The notes under the pieces: generated by a model
What the model was told of the DNA's origin: nothing
Databases searched by the model: none
Seen by the model: the letters and a program-made list of their open reading frames with translations, nothing else
Assembly: GCF_010667575.1 (NCBI RefSeq)
Contig: NZ_JAABNT010000002.1
Location: 434,001-498,000 of the forward strand
Direction of reading: 5' to 3'
Length of the DNA: 64,000 nt
Source of the DNA: Sulfitobacter sediminilitoris
GTDB lineage: Bacteria; Pseudomonadota; Alphaproteobacteria; Rhodobacterales; Rhodobacteraceae
Program-made: the position numbers and the translations under genes
Part shown: piece by piece, positions 55,946 to 64,000 of the stretch
How the letters are laid out: each line of letters begins with the position of its first letter
Position numbering within the stretch: the first letter of the stretch is position 1

Positions 55946-56421
55946 TGCGGGCTTTGCTTCTTGTCCTGATGTGCGTGCTGCCTGTTCCGGCGCTTGCGCT
56001 GTCTTGTCTTGCCCCTTCGGTTGAGCGCAGCTTTGCGCAATTCGACGCAGCAGAAGAGACCTATGTCGTGGTCCACGGCCGCCTGACACTGGATGAAAAG
56101 AAACTGCCAAAGAATCTGGGTCTGGATCGGAAACCACCCCGACTGACGATCCTGCCGGGCAGGCTCAGGGGATCGTCCCTGACGAAAGCGGGCTTTGTTT
56201 TACCCTTCGACCAGGAACTGTCGCTTGAGGTGTCCTGCATTGGTCCATGGTGCGGCAGTGCGCGCAACGGCGAAGACGCTCTGGCCTTTGTCCGCAAAGA
56301 TGCAGATGGCTATGCGCTTGCAATCAGCCCTTGCGGCGGGGCGGTCTTTGGCAACCCCAAACCGGAAATGCTGAAACAGGTGCGCACCTGCCTGCGCACC
56401 GGGACATGCACCGCAGACTAG
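55945..56421 (+). CDS. Secreted protein of unknown function
   Basis: 158 residues from the ATG at 55945, sharing a base with the rppH stop. Signal peptide [18 protein letters not shown]. The mature part has six Cys in three pairs (SCLAPS, then SCIGPWCG, PCGG and TCLRTGTC), suggesting a disulfide-stabilised periplasmic domain. No family recognised. It converges on the GNAT gene with a 4-nt overlap of stops. Confidence 0.75.
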   Translation: MRALLLVLMCVLPVPALALSCLAPSVERSFAQFDAAEETYVVVHGRLTLDEKKLPKNLGLDRKPPRLTILPGRLRGSSLTKAGFVLPFDQELSLEVSCIGPWCGSARNGEDALAFVRKDADGYALAISPCGGAVFGNPKPEMLKQVRTCLRTGTCTAD

Positions 56422-57008
56422 CGGATCACTGGAAGGTGGGGGGCGACATCTTCTGGCAGCAAATTTTGCAAACGTGGGTCATCGTCAATCTCGACCTGCC
56501 GTTTGTACGGCACAAAGCCACTACGGACGTAGAAGGACAGCGCCTGCTGGCTATCGATTGTGCAGGTATGGACATGAAAGCGGCTGATCGGTTTCGCCCA
56601 TGCCAGCGCAATCGCCTTGTTCATCAGATACCGTCCCGCGCCGGTTCCGATCAGCTTTGAGGTGAGGCCGAAATAGGCCAATTCACATGCCCCGTCTTCG
56701 CAAAAATCCAGCTCAAGCAGGGCTTCGTCCTGCCCGTTCAGGCTGAGCGTGTATATGTCGACATTCGGGTCAGATATGATCTGTGCAAGCTTGGCATCGT
56801 CGATCTTGCGTCGCCCGTACCACAGCCAGTCAGCGCCGACGCGATCAAATATATCGCGGTACCATGCGACATCCGGGGCGACCTTCCGAAATGCCACGCC
56901 GTCAGGCAGGGGCACGTCGCGTGTGTCTGCCCGTTCCAGCATTTCCAGATGGGTGACGATCATCGCCACCTTGCCCGCAGGCACTTCATAAAGACCGTCC
57001 GAAATCAT
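56418..57008 (-). CDS. GNAT family N-acetyltransferase
   Basis: 196 residues. The acetyl-CoA loop is KLIGTGAGRYLMNKAI (Q/R-x-x-G-x-G/A form), preceded by a strand-rich core (EALLELDFCEDGACELAYFG) and followed by HVHTCTIDSQQALSFYVRSGFVPY, the usual GNAT C-terminus. The target is unknown. The adenosine kinase gene lies 3 nt upstream on the same strand, so both probably share a transcript. Confidence 0.92.
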   Translation of the reverse strand: MISDGLYEVPAGKVAMIVTHLEMLERADTRDVPLPDGVAFRKVAPDVAWYRDIFDRVGADWLWYGRRKIDDAKLAQIISDPNVDIYTLSLNGQDEALLELDFCEDGACELAYFGLTSKLIGTGAGRYLMNKAIALAWAKPISRFHVHTCTIDSQQALSFYVRSGFVPYKRQVEIDDDPRLQNLLPEDVAPHLPVIR

Positions 57009-57011
57009 TGC

Positions 57012-58001
57012 TCAGACCAGACCGGCAGCTTTGAATTCCGCCAACATGTCCTTTTGCGGGCGCGGCCCGATGTGGCTGATCACTTCCGCCGCGCAAAGGT
57101 TGCCCATCTTGCCGCAGGTCTCAAGATCATGCCCTTTCGACAGGCCATAGAGGAAACCCGCTGCAAACTGATCGCCTGCACCGGTGGCATCGACCGGGAC
57201 GACCTTCTTGACCGGTACATCGACCCGTTCGCCTTCGCGCACAAGGGTCACGCCATCACCAGACCGGGTGCATACGACGATAGGGCATATCTCGGTGGTC
57301 TTGGCGATTGCTTCCTCGATGTCATCGGTCTCGAACAGGGACCGCAACTCAGCCTCGTTGCCGATCACGTAGTCCAAGTCGTGTTTGATCAACGACATGA
57401 AATCATCGCGGTGTCTTTCCACGCAGAACGGGTCCGAGATTGCGATGCCCGCCTTGCCACCCCCCGCCTTGGTCGCGCGCGCAGCCTCGCGAAAGGCGGT
57501 TTTGCCGGCGTCATGATCAAAGAGATAGCCTTCGAGGAACATCAGCTTGGCATTGCCTGAAACTTCATCCGGTACGTCCTTGAGGGTCAGGCCCGTGGAA
57601 ATGCCGAGATAGGTATTCATCGACCGCTCACCGTCCGGAGTGACAAAGATCATGCTGCGCGATGTGGGCACCTCGCCATCCGGCACCGGGGGATTGACGA
57701 AATCTATACCGTGGTCCGCCATCGCACTGGCATAGAACCTGCCAAGTGTGTCGTCGCGCACGCGCCCGATGAATGCGGTTTCCAACCCCAATGCCCCGGC
57801 ACCCGCAATCGTATTGGCTACCGAACCGCCCGGCGTCTGCACCCTTTCACGCATCGCGCCATAGAGGATCTCTGCGCGCTCTTGCGCGACAAGCTGCATG
57901 ATCCCTTTTTCGATATCCATATTGGCAAGAAAGTTATCATCAATCTGGCTGATCACATCGACAACGGCATTTCCGATGCCGACAAGTTCATAGGTTTTCA
58001 T
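57012..58001 (-). CDS. Adenosine kinase-like PfkB sugar kinase
   Basis: 329 residues. PfkB motif 1 is in VANTIAGAGALGLETAFIGR and the catalytic loop is VDATGAGDQFAAGFLYGL with the base Asp. MKTYELVGIGNAVVDVISQI at the start is typical of the alphaproteobacterial adenosine kinase group. It would phosphorylate adenosine (or a related nucleoside) to AMP. Length fits. nth is 24 nt further upstream on the same strand. Confidence 0.93.
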   Translation of the reverse strand: MKTYELVGIGNAVVDVISQIDDNFLANMDIEKGIMQLVAQERAEILYGAMRERVQTPGGSVANTIAGAGALGLETAFIGRVRDDTLGRFYASAMADHGIDFVNPPVPDGEVPTSRSMIFVTPDGERSMNTYLGISTGLTLKDVPDEVSGNAKLMFLEGYLFDHDAGKTAFREAARATKAGGGKAGIAISDPFCVERHRDDFMSLIKHDLDYVIGNEAELRSLFETDDIEEAIAKTTEICPIVVCTRSGDGVTLVREGERVDVPVKKVVPVDATGAGDQFAAGFLYGLSKGHDLETCGKMGNLCAAEVISHIGPRPQKDMLAEFKAAGLV

Positions 58002-58025
58002 GGAAGCTTTTCCTCGGGTCGGCGG

Positions 58026-58673
58026 TTAAAGTGTTGTCTTGTCCTCAAAGGGACAAAGGTCCTTGATGATACAAGTCGGGCACATCGGCTTGCGTGCTTT
58101 GCAATGATAGCGCCCGTGCAGGATCATCCAGTGATGGGCGTGCAGTTGAAAGTCCGCCGGGATATTGTCTTCAATCGCGCGTTCAACGGCCTCGACCGTT
58201 TTGCCCGGCGCGATGCCGGTGCGATTGCCAAGACGAAAGATATGCGTATCCACCGCCTGTGCCGGCATGTGCCACCACATGTTCAGCACGACATTAGCGG
58301 TCTTGCGTCCTACGCCGGGCAGGGATTGCAGCGCGGCGCGTGAATTCGGGACCACGCCGTCATATTCATCGACAAGGATCTGGCTCAGCTTCATCACGTT
58401 TTTGGCCTTCTGCCGGAACAGGCCAATCGTCTTGATATGTTCGATCAAACCATCAAGGCCAAGGTCCAGCATCTTCTGCGGCGTATCAGCAATTTTGAAA
58501 AGCGCCCGTGTCGCCTTGTTCACGCCCGCGTCCGTGGCTTGCGCCGACAGGGCCACCGCGACAACCAATGTATAGACGTTCACGTGCTCCAGTTCCCCTT
58601 TGGGTTCCGGGTCTGCCTCGTGAAAGCGGGTGAAAATCTTGCGGATCGTATGATAATCGAGCTGTTTTGCCAT
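58026..58673 (-). CDS. nth: Endonuclease III
   Basis: 215 residues from the ATG at 58671-58673; the frame extends to 58721 with unlikely residues. Helix-hairpin-helix LPGVGRKTANVVLN with the catalytic Lys, and VDTHIFRLGNR with the catalytic Asp. The C-terminal [4Fe-4S] cluster cysteines are CKARKPMCPTCIIKDLC (C-x6-C-x2-C-x5-C). It removes oxidised pyrimidines from DNA. Head of a probable nth-adenosine kinase-GNAT unit. Confidence 0.97.
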   Translation of the reverse strand: MAKQLDYHTIRKIFTRFHEADPEPKGELEHVNVYTLVVAVALSAQATDAGVNKATRALFKIADTPQKMLDLGLDGLIEHIKTIGLFRQKAKNVMKLSQILVDEYDGVVPNSRAALQSLPGVGRKTANVVLNMWWHMPAQAVDTHIFRLGNRTGIAPGKTVEAVERAIEDNIPADFQLHAHHWMILHGRYHCKARKPMCPTCIIKDLCPFEDKTTL

Positions 58674-58764
58674 GCCGGAGGGTATGCGCGATGGCGCGAG
58701 CGGGGGCAAGCGGTTGCGCATGTTTCGGGTCGCAAGATGCAGCGCTTGGGCCTAGATTGAGGGC

Positions 58765-59628
58765 ATGAACCAGACCACGCAAATCCCCGCGCTCGACGAT
58801 GGCTACCACTACAAGGTGATGCGCCGCGCCATTGATGTGCTCGATCAGGCCGAAGACCAGCTTTCACTGGATCAGGTCGCGGCGCAGATGGGCATGTCGT
58901 CTGCGCATTTCCAACGATTGTTTTCCCGCTGGGTCGGCGTGTCGCCCAAACGCTACCAGCAATATCTCAAGCTGGGTCAGGCCAAGGAAATGCTCCGCGA
59001 CCGTGCCACCACCCTCGAAGCCGCGCATGAGGTCGGGCTGTCCGGCACCGGCCGCCTGCACGATCTGTTCCTGCGCTGGGAGGCCATGAGCCCGGGTGAG
59101 TTTGCGCGACAGGGGGAGGGGCTGACGATCTATTGGGGTTGGTTTGACAGCCCGTTCGGCCTCGCCCTCGTGATGGGAACAGAGAAAGGGATCTGTGGCC
59201 TCGCCTTCGCTGCCGAAATGGGGGAAGAGGCGGCAATGCAGGATCTGACACGACGCTGGCCCAAGGCGGTGTTTGTCGAGGATCCGATGATGTTGCGCCC
59301 TTGGGTGCTGACCGCCTTTGGTGCGCAGGATGGGGCGCTGGACAAGGCACCCCTCTTTCTCATCGGGGCCCCGTTCCAGATCAAGGTCTGGGAGGCTTTG
59401 CTTCAGGTGCCATCGGGCTATGTGACGACCTATTCCGATATCGCGGCCTCGATCGGCAATCCCAAGGCTGTGCGTGCCGTGGGCACCGCAGTCGGGCGCA
59501 ATCCTGTTTCGTGGCTGATCCCGTGCCATCGTGCGCTGCGCAAATCGGGTGCGCTGGGTGGATATCACTGGGGCTTGCCCGTCAAACGCGTGATGCTGGC
59601 GTTTGAGGCCGCCCGCGCCGAAGCCTGA
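58765..59628 (+). CDS. AraC-type HTH fused to O6-methylguanine-DNA methyltransferase
   Basis: 287 residues. The N-terminal half is an AraC-type DNA-binding domain (AQMGMSSAHFQRLFSRWVGV then SPKRYQQYLKLGQAKEML). The C-terminal half is the suicidal alkyltransferase with the active-site PCHR in NPVSWLIPCHRALRKSG and the end GGYHWGLPVKRVML. The zinc/Cys phosphotriester-sensing domain of classical Ada is absent, so it should repair O6-alkylguanine but lacks the usual methyl-triester switch. Divergent from nth. Confidence 0.95.
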   Translation: MNQTTQIPALDDGYHYKVMRRAIDVLDQAEDQLSLDQVAAQMGMSSAHFQRLFSRWVGVSPKRYQQYLKLGQAKEMLRDRATTLEAAHEVGLSGTGRLHDLFLRWEAMSPGEFARQGEGLTIYWGWFDSPFGLALVMGTEKGICGLAFAAEMGEEAAMQDLTRRWPKAVFVEDPMMLRPWVLTAFGAQDGALDKAPLFLIGAPFQIKVWEALLQVPSGYVTTYSDIAASIGNPKAVRAVGTAVGRNPVSWLIPCHRALRKSGALGGYHWGLPVKRVMLAFEAARAEA

Positions 59629-59735
59629 AATGATGCGCGGGATACCGCCGATCTGAATTTCCCCGTGATTATCCTGCCTTGCCGCCCCATATATACTCCA
59701 CGATCCAAAGCGCCCTGCCCGAACGGGGCCTGAAC

Positions 59736-60422
59736 ATGAAGGCAGTAGATATGATTTCTTCCAAAATTTCCGTGGCCGCCCTTCTGGCCGGCGCAATGAC
59801 GCTGGGTGCTTGTACCGATCCGGGTATGATTGGTGCGCAACCGGGTGATCCGAACCAGAAAACCAAGAGTGGCGCTTTGATCGGTGCGGCTTCGGGTGCC
59901 GTAATCGGGGCGCTCAGCAAAGGGGATGGGAACCGCGGTGACGGTGCGCTTGTGGGCGCGGTCCTTGGCGGTGCGCTGGGTGCTGGCATCGGCTATTCGC
60001 TGGACAAGCAAGAGGCCGAGCTGCGCCAGCAGATGGGCAGCGACGTAACCATCACCAATACCGGTGACCGTCTGATTGTGACGCTTCCCAATAACCTGCT
60101 CTTTGCAACGGACAGCACCGCGCTGACGCCGACCTTGCAGGGCGATCTGCGCGCACTGGCACAAAACGTGCAGATTTATCAGAACTCAACGTTGCAGATT
60201 GTCGGCCATACCGACAGTGACGGTGATGCCAGCTATAACCAGACGCTGTCAGAAGGCCGTGCACGGTCGGTTGCAAACACGCTTATTGCCAATGGTGTGC
60301 CGCCGCAGCGTATCCAGACCTTTGGGCGCGGTGAAAGCCAGCCGGTGGCCAGCAACCTGACGCCAGCCGGTAAAGCGCAGAACCGCCGTGTCGAGATCGT
60401 GATCCTGCCCAACGCGGCCTGA
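59736..60422 (+). CDS. OmpA-domain lipoprotein (Pal/YiaD-like)
   Basis: 228 residues from the ATG at 59736 (a Met five codons later is an alternative). Signal peptide with lipobox LGAC gives a lipidated Cys. Glycine-zipper-like stretch (ALIGAASGAVIGAL, then ALVGAVLGGALGAGIGYSL) precedes the C-terminal OmpA domain: QIVGHTDSDGDASYNQTLSE, ARSVANTLIANGVP and QNRRVEIVI. This YiaD/OmpA-lipoprotein layout links the outer membrane to peptidoglycan. A terminator hairpin follows. Confidence 0.94.
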   Translation: MKAVDMISSKISVAALLAGAMTLGACTDPGMIGAQPGDPNQKTKSGALIGAASGAVIGALSKGDGNRGDGALVGAVLGGALGAGIGYSLDKQEAELRQQMGSDVTITNTGDRLIVTLPNNLLFATDSTALTPTLQGDLRALAQNVQIYQNSTLQIVGHTDSDGDASYNQTLSEGRARSVANTLIANGVPPQRIQTFGRGESQPVASNLTPAGKAQNRRVEIVILPNAA

Positions 60423-60446
60423 TCCAGACCTCTGCATCAACGCACA

Positions 60447-60478
60447 AAGCCCCTGCATTTCGCGGGGGCTTCTTGCTT
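60447..60478 (+). terminator. Intrinsic terminator after the OmpA lipoprotein
   Basis: AAGCCCCTGC, loop ATTTC, GCGGGGGCTT (60447-60472 overall; one central mismatch), then CTTGCTTTTT. Confidence 0.85.
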
Positions 60479-60533
60479 TTTGGGCCAAGCGGACAAGGTA
60501 TAGAGCAACGGAAATTCAAACGGAGGATAAGTC

Positions 60534-61070
60534 ATGGCTTCCCCCAAACTTGTTGGCCTTTCAGGGTCATTGCGCAATGAGGCGACCAACACTAAGCTTC
60601 TGCGCGAGGCGGCGCGGCTTTTTGGTGACAACGATTACACGCAATTGGACATCAACTTTCCGCTTTATGACGCGGACGATGAGGCCGAACATGGCGTGCC
60701 GGCAGCGGTGCAGAAAGCCGCCGATCAGATTGCGGCCGCAGATGCAGTGATCATTTCAACGCCCGAGTACAACAAGGGGCCGTCCGGGGCGCTCAAGAAC
60801 GCGCTGGACTGGATCAGCCGCGCCGAGGGCAGCCCATGGAATGGCAAGCCTGTCGCCGTGATGTCCGCCGCAGCGGGCCGCGCGGGCGGGGAGCGCGCAC
60901 AGATGATTTTGCGCGGGTTCATGGTGCCGTTCCGTCCGCGTATCCTGCAAGGGCCGGAAATTCATCTGGCCGACAGCAGCAACCAGTTTGACGAGAACGG
61001 TCATCTGACCGGAGAGATATACGTCAAGGAGCTGACGCAACTGATGAAATCGCTACGCGATATGATCTAA
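60534..61070 (+). CDS. NADPH-dependent FMN reductase
   Basis: 178 residues, ATG with GGAGGATAAG upstream. Flavodoxin-like fold: the phosphate-binding loop is GLSGSLRNEATNTKLLREAA and the isoalloxazine contact is STPEYNKGPSGALKNALDW. These are the signatures of the NADPH-dependent FMN reductase (chromate/quinone reductase) family. The physiological acceptor is unknown. Its stop overlaps that of the convergent VOC gene by 4 nt. Confidence 0.94.
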   Translation: MASPKLVGLSGSLRNEATNTKLLREAARLFGDNDYTQLDINFPLYDADDEAEHGVPAAVQKAADQIAAADAVIISTPEYNKGPSGALKNALDWISRAEGSPWNGKPVAVMSAAAGRAGGERAQMILRGFMVPFRPRILQGPEIHLADSSNQFDENGHLTGEIYVKELTQLMKSLRDMI

Positions 61071-61468
61071 CGCCTGACTGCGATCTCGATCAGGTTCTGA
61101 TCGGGGTCGCGCACGTAGATTGATGTCAACGGAAAGCGCGCACCTGTGCGGGAAACCGGTCCTTTTTCAATCGCGACACCCATTTTCGACAAATGCGCCA
61201 TCCACTCCGACAGGGGCGTCTCAGTCAGAAAACACAGATCGGCGCTCCCGGCTGTTGCTTGGGCAGCCTTTGGCTCAAATTCTGCCCCGGCCTGATGCAG
61301 ATTGATCTTGGCAGCGCCGAATTTCAGGGCCCAACGGGTTTCCCCATCTGCCGTATCAAACTGCTTTGCCTGCATTCCCAAAACCTCTTTGTAAAAGGCT
61401 ACGGTCGCTGGGATGCTGGCGACAGTCAGCACCAGATGATCCAAGGCAATGACTTGCGGTTGCGGCAT
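61067..61468 (-). CDS. VOC superfamily (glyoxalase/dioxygenase) protein
   Basis: 133 residues from the ATG at 61466-61468; the frame runs on to 61783 but would overlap the next gene. Conserved VOC start VIALDHLVLTVASIPATVAF, middle KFGAAKINLHQAGAEF and end TSIYVRDPDQNLIEIAVR, with His and Glu metal ligands. It is a virulence-protein-like VOC member of unknown substrate. Confidence 0.9.
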   Translation of the reverse strand: MPQPQVIALDHLVLTVASIPATVAFYKEVLGMQAKQFDTADGETRWALKFGAAKINLHQAGAEFEPKAAQATAGSADLCFLTETPLSEWMAHLSKMGVAIEKGPVSRTGARFPLTSIYVRDPDQNLIEIAVRR

Positions 61469-61494
61469 GGGGTCCTCTTGGCCTAAGCAAACGC

Positions 61495-62292
61495 ATGAAC
61501 ACTGCACAGAGCACTCAGACAAGTCAAAGCGATGTGATGGATCCTGCTCGCGCAAACGCCTTTCGCGTCGCACTGGGTCAGCCCGGCAACATCGCCGAAG
61601 GCGCGGCGCTGCCACCTTTCTTTCACCAACTCTACTTCTGGACGCCGGAACCACCGGCCCAATTGGGCCGCGACGGCCATCCCAAGGTGGGTGGGCTGAT
61701 CCCTGACATGGGGCTGCCCCGACGCATGTGGGCTGCAGGACGGCTGGCGTTTCACGCACCACTGCGTGCCGGAACGCCTGCAACGCGCAGCACCGTCTGC
61801 GAAAGACACGCCCGCAAGGAAGGCCGGTCCGGGCCCCTTGGCTTTGTCACCCTGCGCCACGAGGTGCATCAGTCAGGCGTGCAGTGTTTGACGGAGTGGC
61901 AGGATCTGGTCTACCGCGAAGATCCGTCACGCGATGCCATCAAACCCGAGGCCCCGGTCGCACGCATAGATGAGACGCATTCAGAAGAGGTCAGCTTTTC
62001 CTCAACCCTGCTGTTTCGCTATTCAGCGCTGACGTTCAACGGGCACCGCATCCACTACGACCTCGATTATGCGCGTGACATCGAAGGCTATGGCGGGCTT
62101 GTGGTGCATGGCCCGTTGCTGGCGCAGCTGTTGATGCTGATGGCTGAAAAACACCTTGGCCCGCTCGAGACCTTCCAGTTTCGCGCCAACGCACCGCTGA
62201 TGCATTTCGAGACAGCAACGCTCTGTCTAAAGGATCGTGACCTTTGGGTGCGTGGACCGGATGGCCGGCAATGCATGGCGGCAAGTGTCTAA
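61495..62292 (+). CDS. MaoC-type hot-dog dehydratase (mesaconyl-C4-CoA hydratase-like)
   Basis: 265 residues. The C-terminal hot-dog domain carries the hydratase motif HRIHYDLDYARDIEGYGGLV with VHGPLLAQLLM, and the N-terminal half resembles the FAS1-like dehydratase domain (PPFFHQLYFW, GGLIPDMGLPRRMWAAGRL). This pairing is known from mesaconyl-C4-CoA hydratase and HTD2-type proteins. It would hydrate an enoyl-CoA; the substrate is uncertain. It converges on the FAD oxidoreductase with a 4-nt overlap. Confidence 0.87.
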   Translation: MNTAQSTQTSQSDVMDPARANAFRVALGQPGNIAEGAALPPFFHQLYFWTPEPPAQLGRDGHPKVGGLIPDMGLPRRMWAAGRLAFHAPLRAGTPATRSTVCERHARKEGRSGPLGFVTLRHEVHQSGVQCLTEWQDLVYREDPSRDAIKPEAPVARIDETHSEEVSFSSTLLFRYSALTFNGHRIHYDLDYARDIEGYGGLVVHGPLLAQLLMLMAEKHLGPLETFQFRANAPLMHFETATLCLKDRDLWVRGPDGRQCMAASV

Positions 62293-63326
62293 AGGTTGTC
62301 CTCGACCCTGAACCCTTGCGGGATATGGTCTATACCTTCCAACGCCAGATCGGCCATCACCTGCGCTACTTTCGGGGCCATGCCGAAACCGATCTTGAAG
62401 CCGCCGTTGGCGATGAAATGACCGGGTCTGTCCGGCCATGCCCCCAGCATTGGCGCCCGGCTGCGCGATCTTGGGCGCACACCTGCCCAACGGTCGATGA
62501 CGTCTGCCTCGGCCAATACAGGCACTGCGGTGCGGGCGGCGTCGATGACAGCGTCCAATTGTGCATCCGTTGTGCTGGCTGAGGTATAGTCACGCTCTGA
62601 CGTTGACCCGATGGCGACCGTGCCGTCGCCATGGGGGATGACATGCACGCCACCTGCAAAAATCTGCGGCGCACCGCTGGCATCATGGCGCAACAACGCG
62701 GCCTGTCCCTTGACCCCGGCTCCAACACTGCGGGTGTGGCGGGCGGTCATCTCTTCCAGCCCGGCAACGCCGGTTGCCCAGACGGTTGGCACATGTGCCT
62801 CTGCCTCCGGCGTGACATTGATCCCTTTAGATGCCAGCGCCCTGACCAGCGCGTCGCATCCCTTTCGTGGATGGACCAAGGCGCTGAGGCTGTCGCGGAT
62901 CAAAAAGCCGGTCGGGCTTAGCGGTTCCCAATCCGCGCCTGTCGCCTTGACCACTTCCCAAATAGCATGATCCTGCCAAAGCGCCTGTGCTGTCTCTGCC
63001 CGCTGCCGCGCCAGAGACAATGCGTGATCGTCCTGAACAGGTTGCAGCCGACCCTTCCGGGCATACCCTGACGTGCCGCCCCCCGCACTCTCGACCTCGT
63101 TCCAGAAGTCCTGCGCCATCAGCAGACTGTCGAGCTGAAAGGCCTTCTTGGCGTTCCAGTTCTCGGGCACATGCGGTGCCAATGCGCCGACGATGCCGCC
63201 GCTGCTGCCCGCTGCCGGACCGTGGGGGTCTACCACCATCACCCGCGCGCCGCGTTGCGCGGCGACCCATGCGATGGACAGTCCAAAGATACCCGCCCCG
63301 CGAACCACAAGATCGACGCTTGCCAA
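62289..63326 (-). CDS. DadA/MnmC1-like FAD oxidoreductase
   Basis: 345 residues. The N-terminal FAD motif is VRGAGIFGLSIAWVAAQRGA, and the C-terminal region GVRPRSRSRAPMLGAWPD with GGFKIGFGMAPKVAQVMADL resembles D-amino-acid dehydrogenase/glycine oxidase folds. Divergent from mnmD with only 53 nt between; in many bacteria these two activities are fused as MnmC (MnmC2 methylase plus MnmC1 oxidase for 5-carboxymethylaminomethyl-uridine in tRNA). It may therefore be a separate MnmC1, but a free amino-acid oxidase is also possible. Confidence 0.85.
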   Translation of the reverse strand: MASVDLVVRGAGIFGLSIAWVAAQRGARVMVVDPHGPAAGSSGGIVGALAPHVPENWNAKKAFQLDSLLMAQDFWNEVESAGGGTSGYARKGRLQPVQDDHALSLARQRAETAQALWQDHAIWEVVKATGADWEPLSPTGFLIRDSLSALVHPRKGCDALVRALASKGINVTPEAEAHVPTVWATGVAGLEEMTARHTRSVGAGVKGQAALLRHDASGAPQIFAGGVHVIPHGDGTVAIGSTSERDYTSASTTDAQLDAVIDAARTAVPVLAEADVIDRWAGVRPRSRSRAPMLGAWPDRPGHFIANGGFKIGFGMAPKVAQVMADLALEGIDHIPQGFRVEDNL

Positions 63327-63379
63327 GGCTTTCTCCTTCGCGCATTGCTTGCACCAAACCTTCCATACGCGGTAGCGGG

Positions 63380-64000
63380 ATGCAGAACCAGTCAGATCAG
63401 ATCCTGTGGCGCGAAGGCGATGTGCCCGTCTCCTCTCGCTTTGACGATCCGTTCTTCAGCCTTGAAAACGGCGTTGGCGAAACGCGGCATGTATTTCTTG
63501 ACGGAAACGACCTGCCCGCGCGCTTTCGCCCCGGTTTCCAGGTTGCCGAACTTGGCTTTGGAACGGGGCTGAACCTTCTGGTCGTTTGGGACGCTTGGGT
63601 GCAATCGGGGCAGAGCGGCAACCTGAACTTTACCAGTTTCGAGGCATTCCCGATGAGCGCCGACGACATGGCCCGCGCGCATCGGGCGTTTCCGGCGTTT
63701 GACGGGCGGCGCGATCTGCTGACTGCGGCATGGACGGGGCAAGGGCGGCGGATCGATCTGCCCGGATTGTCAGCCGAGATCGTCATCGGCGATGCGCGGC
63801 AGACGCTGCCACGTTGGACCGGGTCGGCGGACGCCTGGTTCCTGGATGGGTTCTCTCCTGCCAAGAACCCCGAGCTTTGGTCGGATGATCTCTTGGCCGA
63901 AGTTGGCAGGCACTGCGTCTCCGGAGGCACTGCCGCCACCTATACCGCTGCCGGGTTCGTCCGCCGGTCCCTTGCAGACGCGGGCTTCGTGGTTGAGCGG
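63380..64000 (+). CDS. mnmD: tRNA mnm5U34 methyltransferase MnmD (partial, runs off the right edge)
   Basis: 207 codons are in the window, starting at the ATG at 63380; no stop is reached. The SAM-binding loop is VAELGFGTGLNLLVVWDAW and the MnmD/MnmC2 motif DAWFLDGFSPAKNPELWSDD is complete. The N-terminus LENGVGETRHVFLDGNDLPA matches the family. It methylates nm5U to mnm5U at the wobble position of some tRNAs. It stands alone rather than fused to the oxidoreductase domain. Confidence 0.94.
   Translation, partial: MQNQSDQILWREGDVPVSSRFDDPFFSLENGVGETRHVFLDGNDLPARFRPGFQVAELGFGTGLNLLVVWDAWVQSGQSGNLNFTSFEAFPMSADDMARAHRAFPAFDGRRDLLTAAWTGQGRRIDLPGLSAEIVIGDARQTLPRWTGSADAWFLDGFSPAKNPELWSDDLLAEVGRHCVSGGTAATYTAAGFVRRSLADAGFVVER

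Overview
The window looks like chromosomal DNA of a marine alphaproteobacterium of the Rhodobacteraceae (Roseobacter group). This is inferred from the GC-rich composition, the very compact layout with many ATGA or GTGA start/stop overlaps, and the gene set: glcDEF, glnK-amtB, a DUF5928 glycosyltransferase beside a sulfotransferase, DUF1523 and DUF6638 proteins, and a split mnmD plus FAD oxidoreductase. About 70 protein genes are supported. I saw no tRNA, rRNA, CRISPR array, transposase or prophage.

Region by region. 1-5450: a small secreted protein and a DUF599 membrane protein, divergent from the glycolate oxidase operon glcDEF, which has a dyad-symmetric operator candidate upstream. 5450-8520: two tandem trypsin-like secreted proteases, an Hsp20 chaperone and a secreted protein. 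8520-11440: an ECF sigma factor overlapping a membrane-anchored VWA protein, then a long upstream spacer. 11440-15070: a secreted Asp-Thr repeat protein, a GabD-type dehydrogenase and an MFS transporter. 15177-23261: one co-directional cluster holding a coiled-coil protein, small membrane proteins, a cytosolic protein of unknown function, a classical AAA+ ATPase, a DUF6638 protein, a small membrane protein and a DUF1523 membrane protein. A visibly AT-richer membrane gene, flanked by hairpin or inverted-repeat DNA, has been inserted in its middle. This is the best candidate for an undescribed system.

23292-30443: a DUF5928/core-2-type glycosyltransferase divergent from a sulfotransferase, then smpB, a GST, sseA, an aromatic aminotransferase and a saccharopine-dehydrogenase-like protein. 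30541-34750: a bidirectional terminator, amtB and glnK (nitrogen uptake and sensing), divergent from a class A penicillin-binding protein. 34849-42524: a PhzF-like isomerase, a type I secretion ABC transporter and HlyD adaptor without an adjacent substrate or outer-membrane gene, then a tightly packed run of RidA, glycerophosphodiesterase, FemAB-like protein, PhhB and MscS channel.

42617-64000: mostly housekeeping and redox genes. These include a peroxiredoxin, ferredoxin-type reductase, rsmD, LysN-like aminotransferase, map, sfsA, CinA-like protein, AhpD-like enzyme, two OmpA-domain proteins, a LysR regulator, a CorA/ZntB transporter, fadH, rppH, adenosine kinase, nth, an AraC-MGMT fusion, a flavin reductase, a MaoC-type dehydratase, and finally a DadA/MnmC1-like oxidoreductase divergent from mnmD, which runs off the right edge. 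Family names rest on my recall of motifs; no database search was possible.
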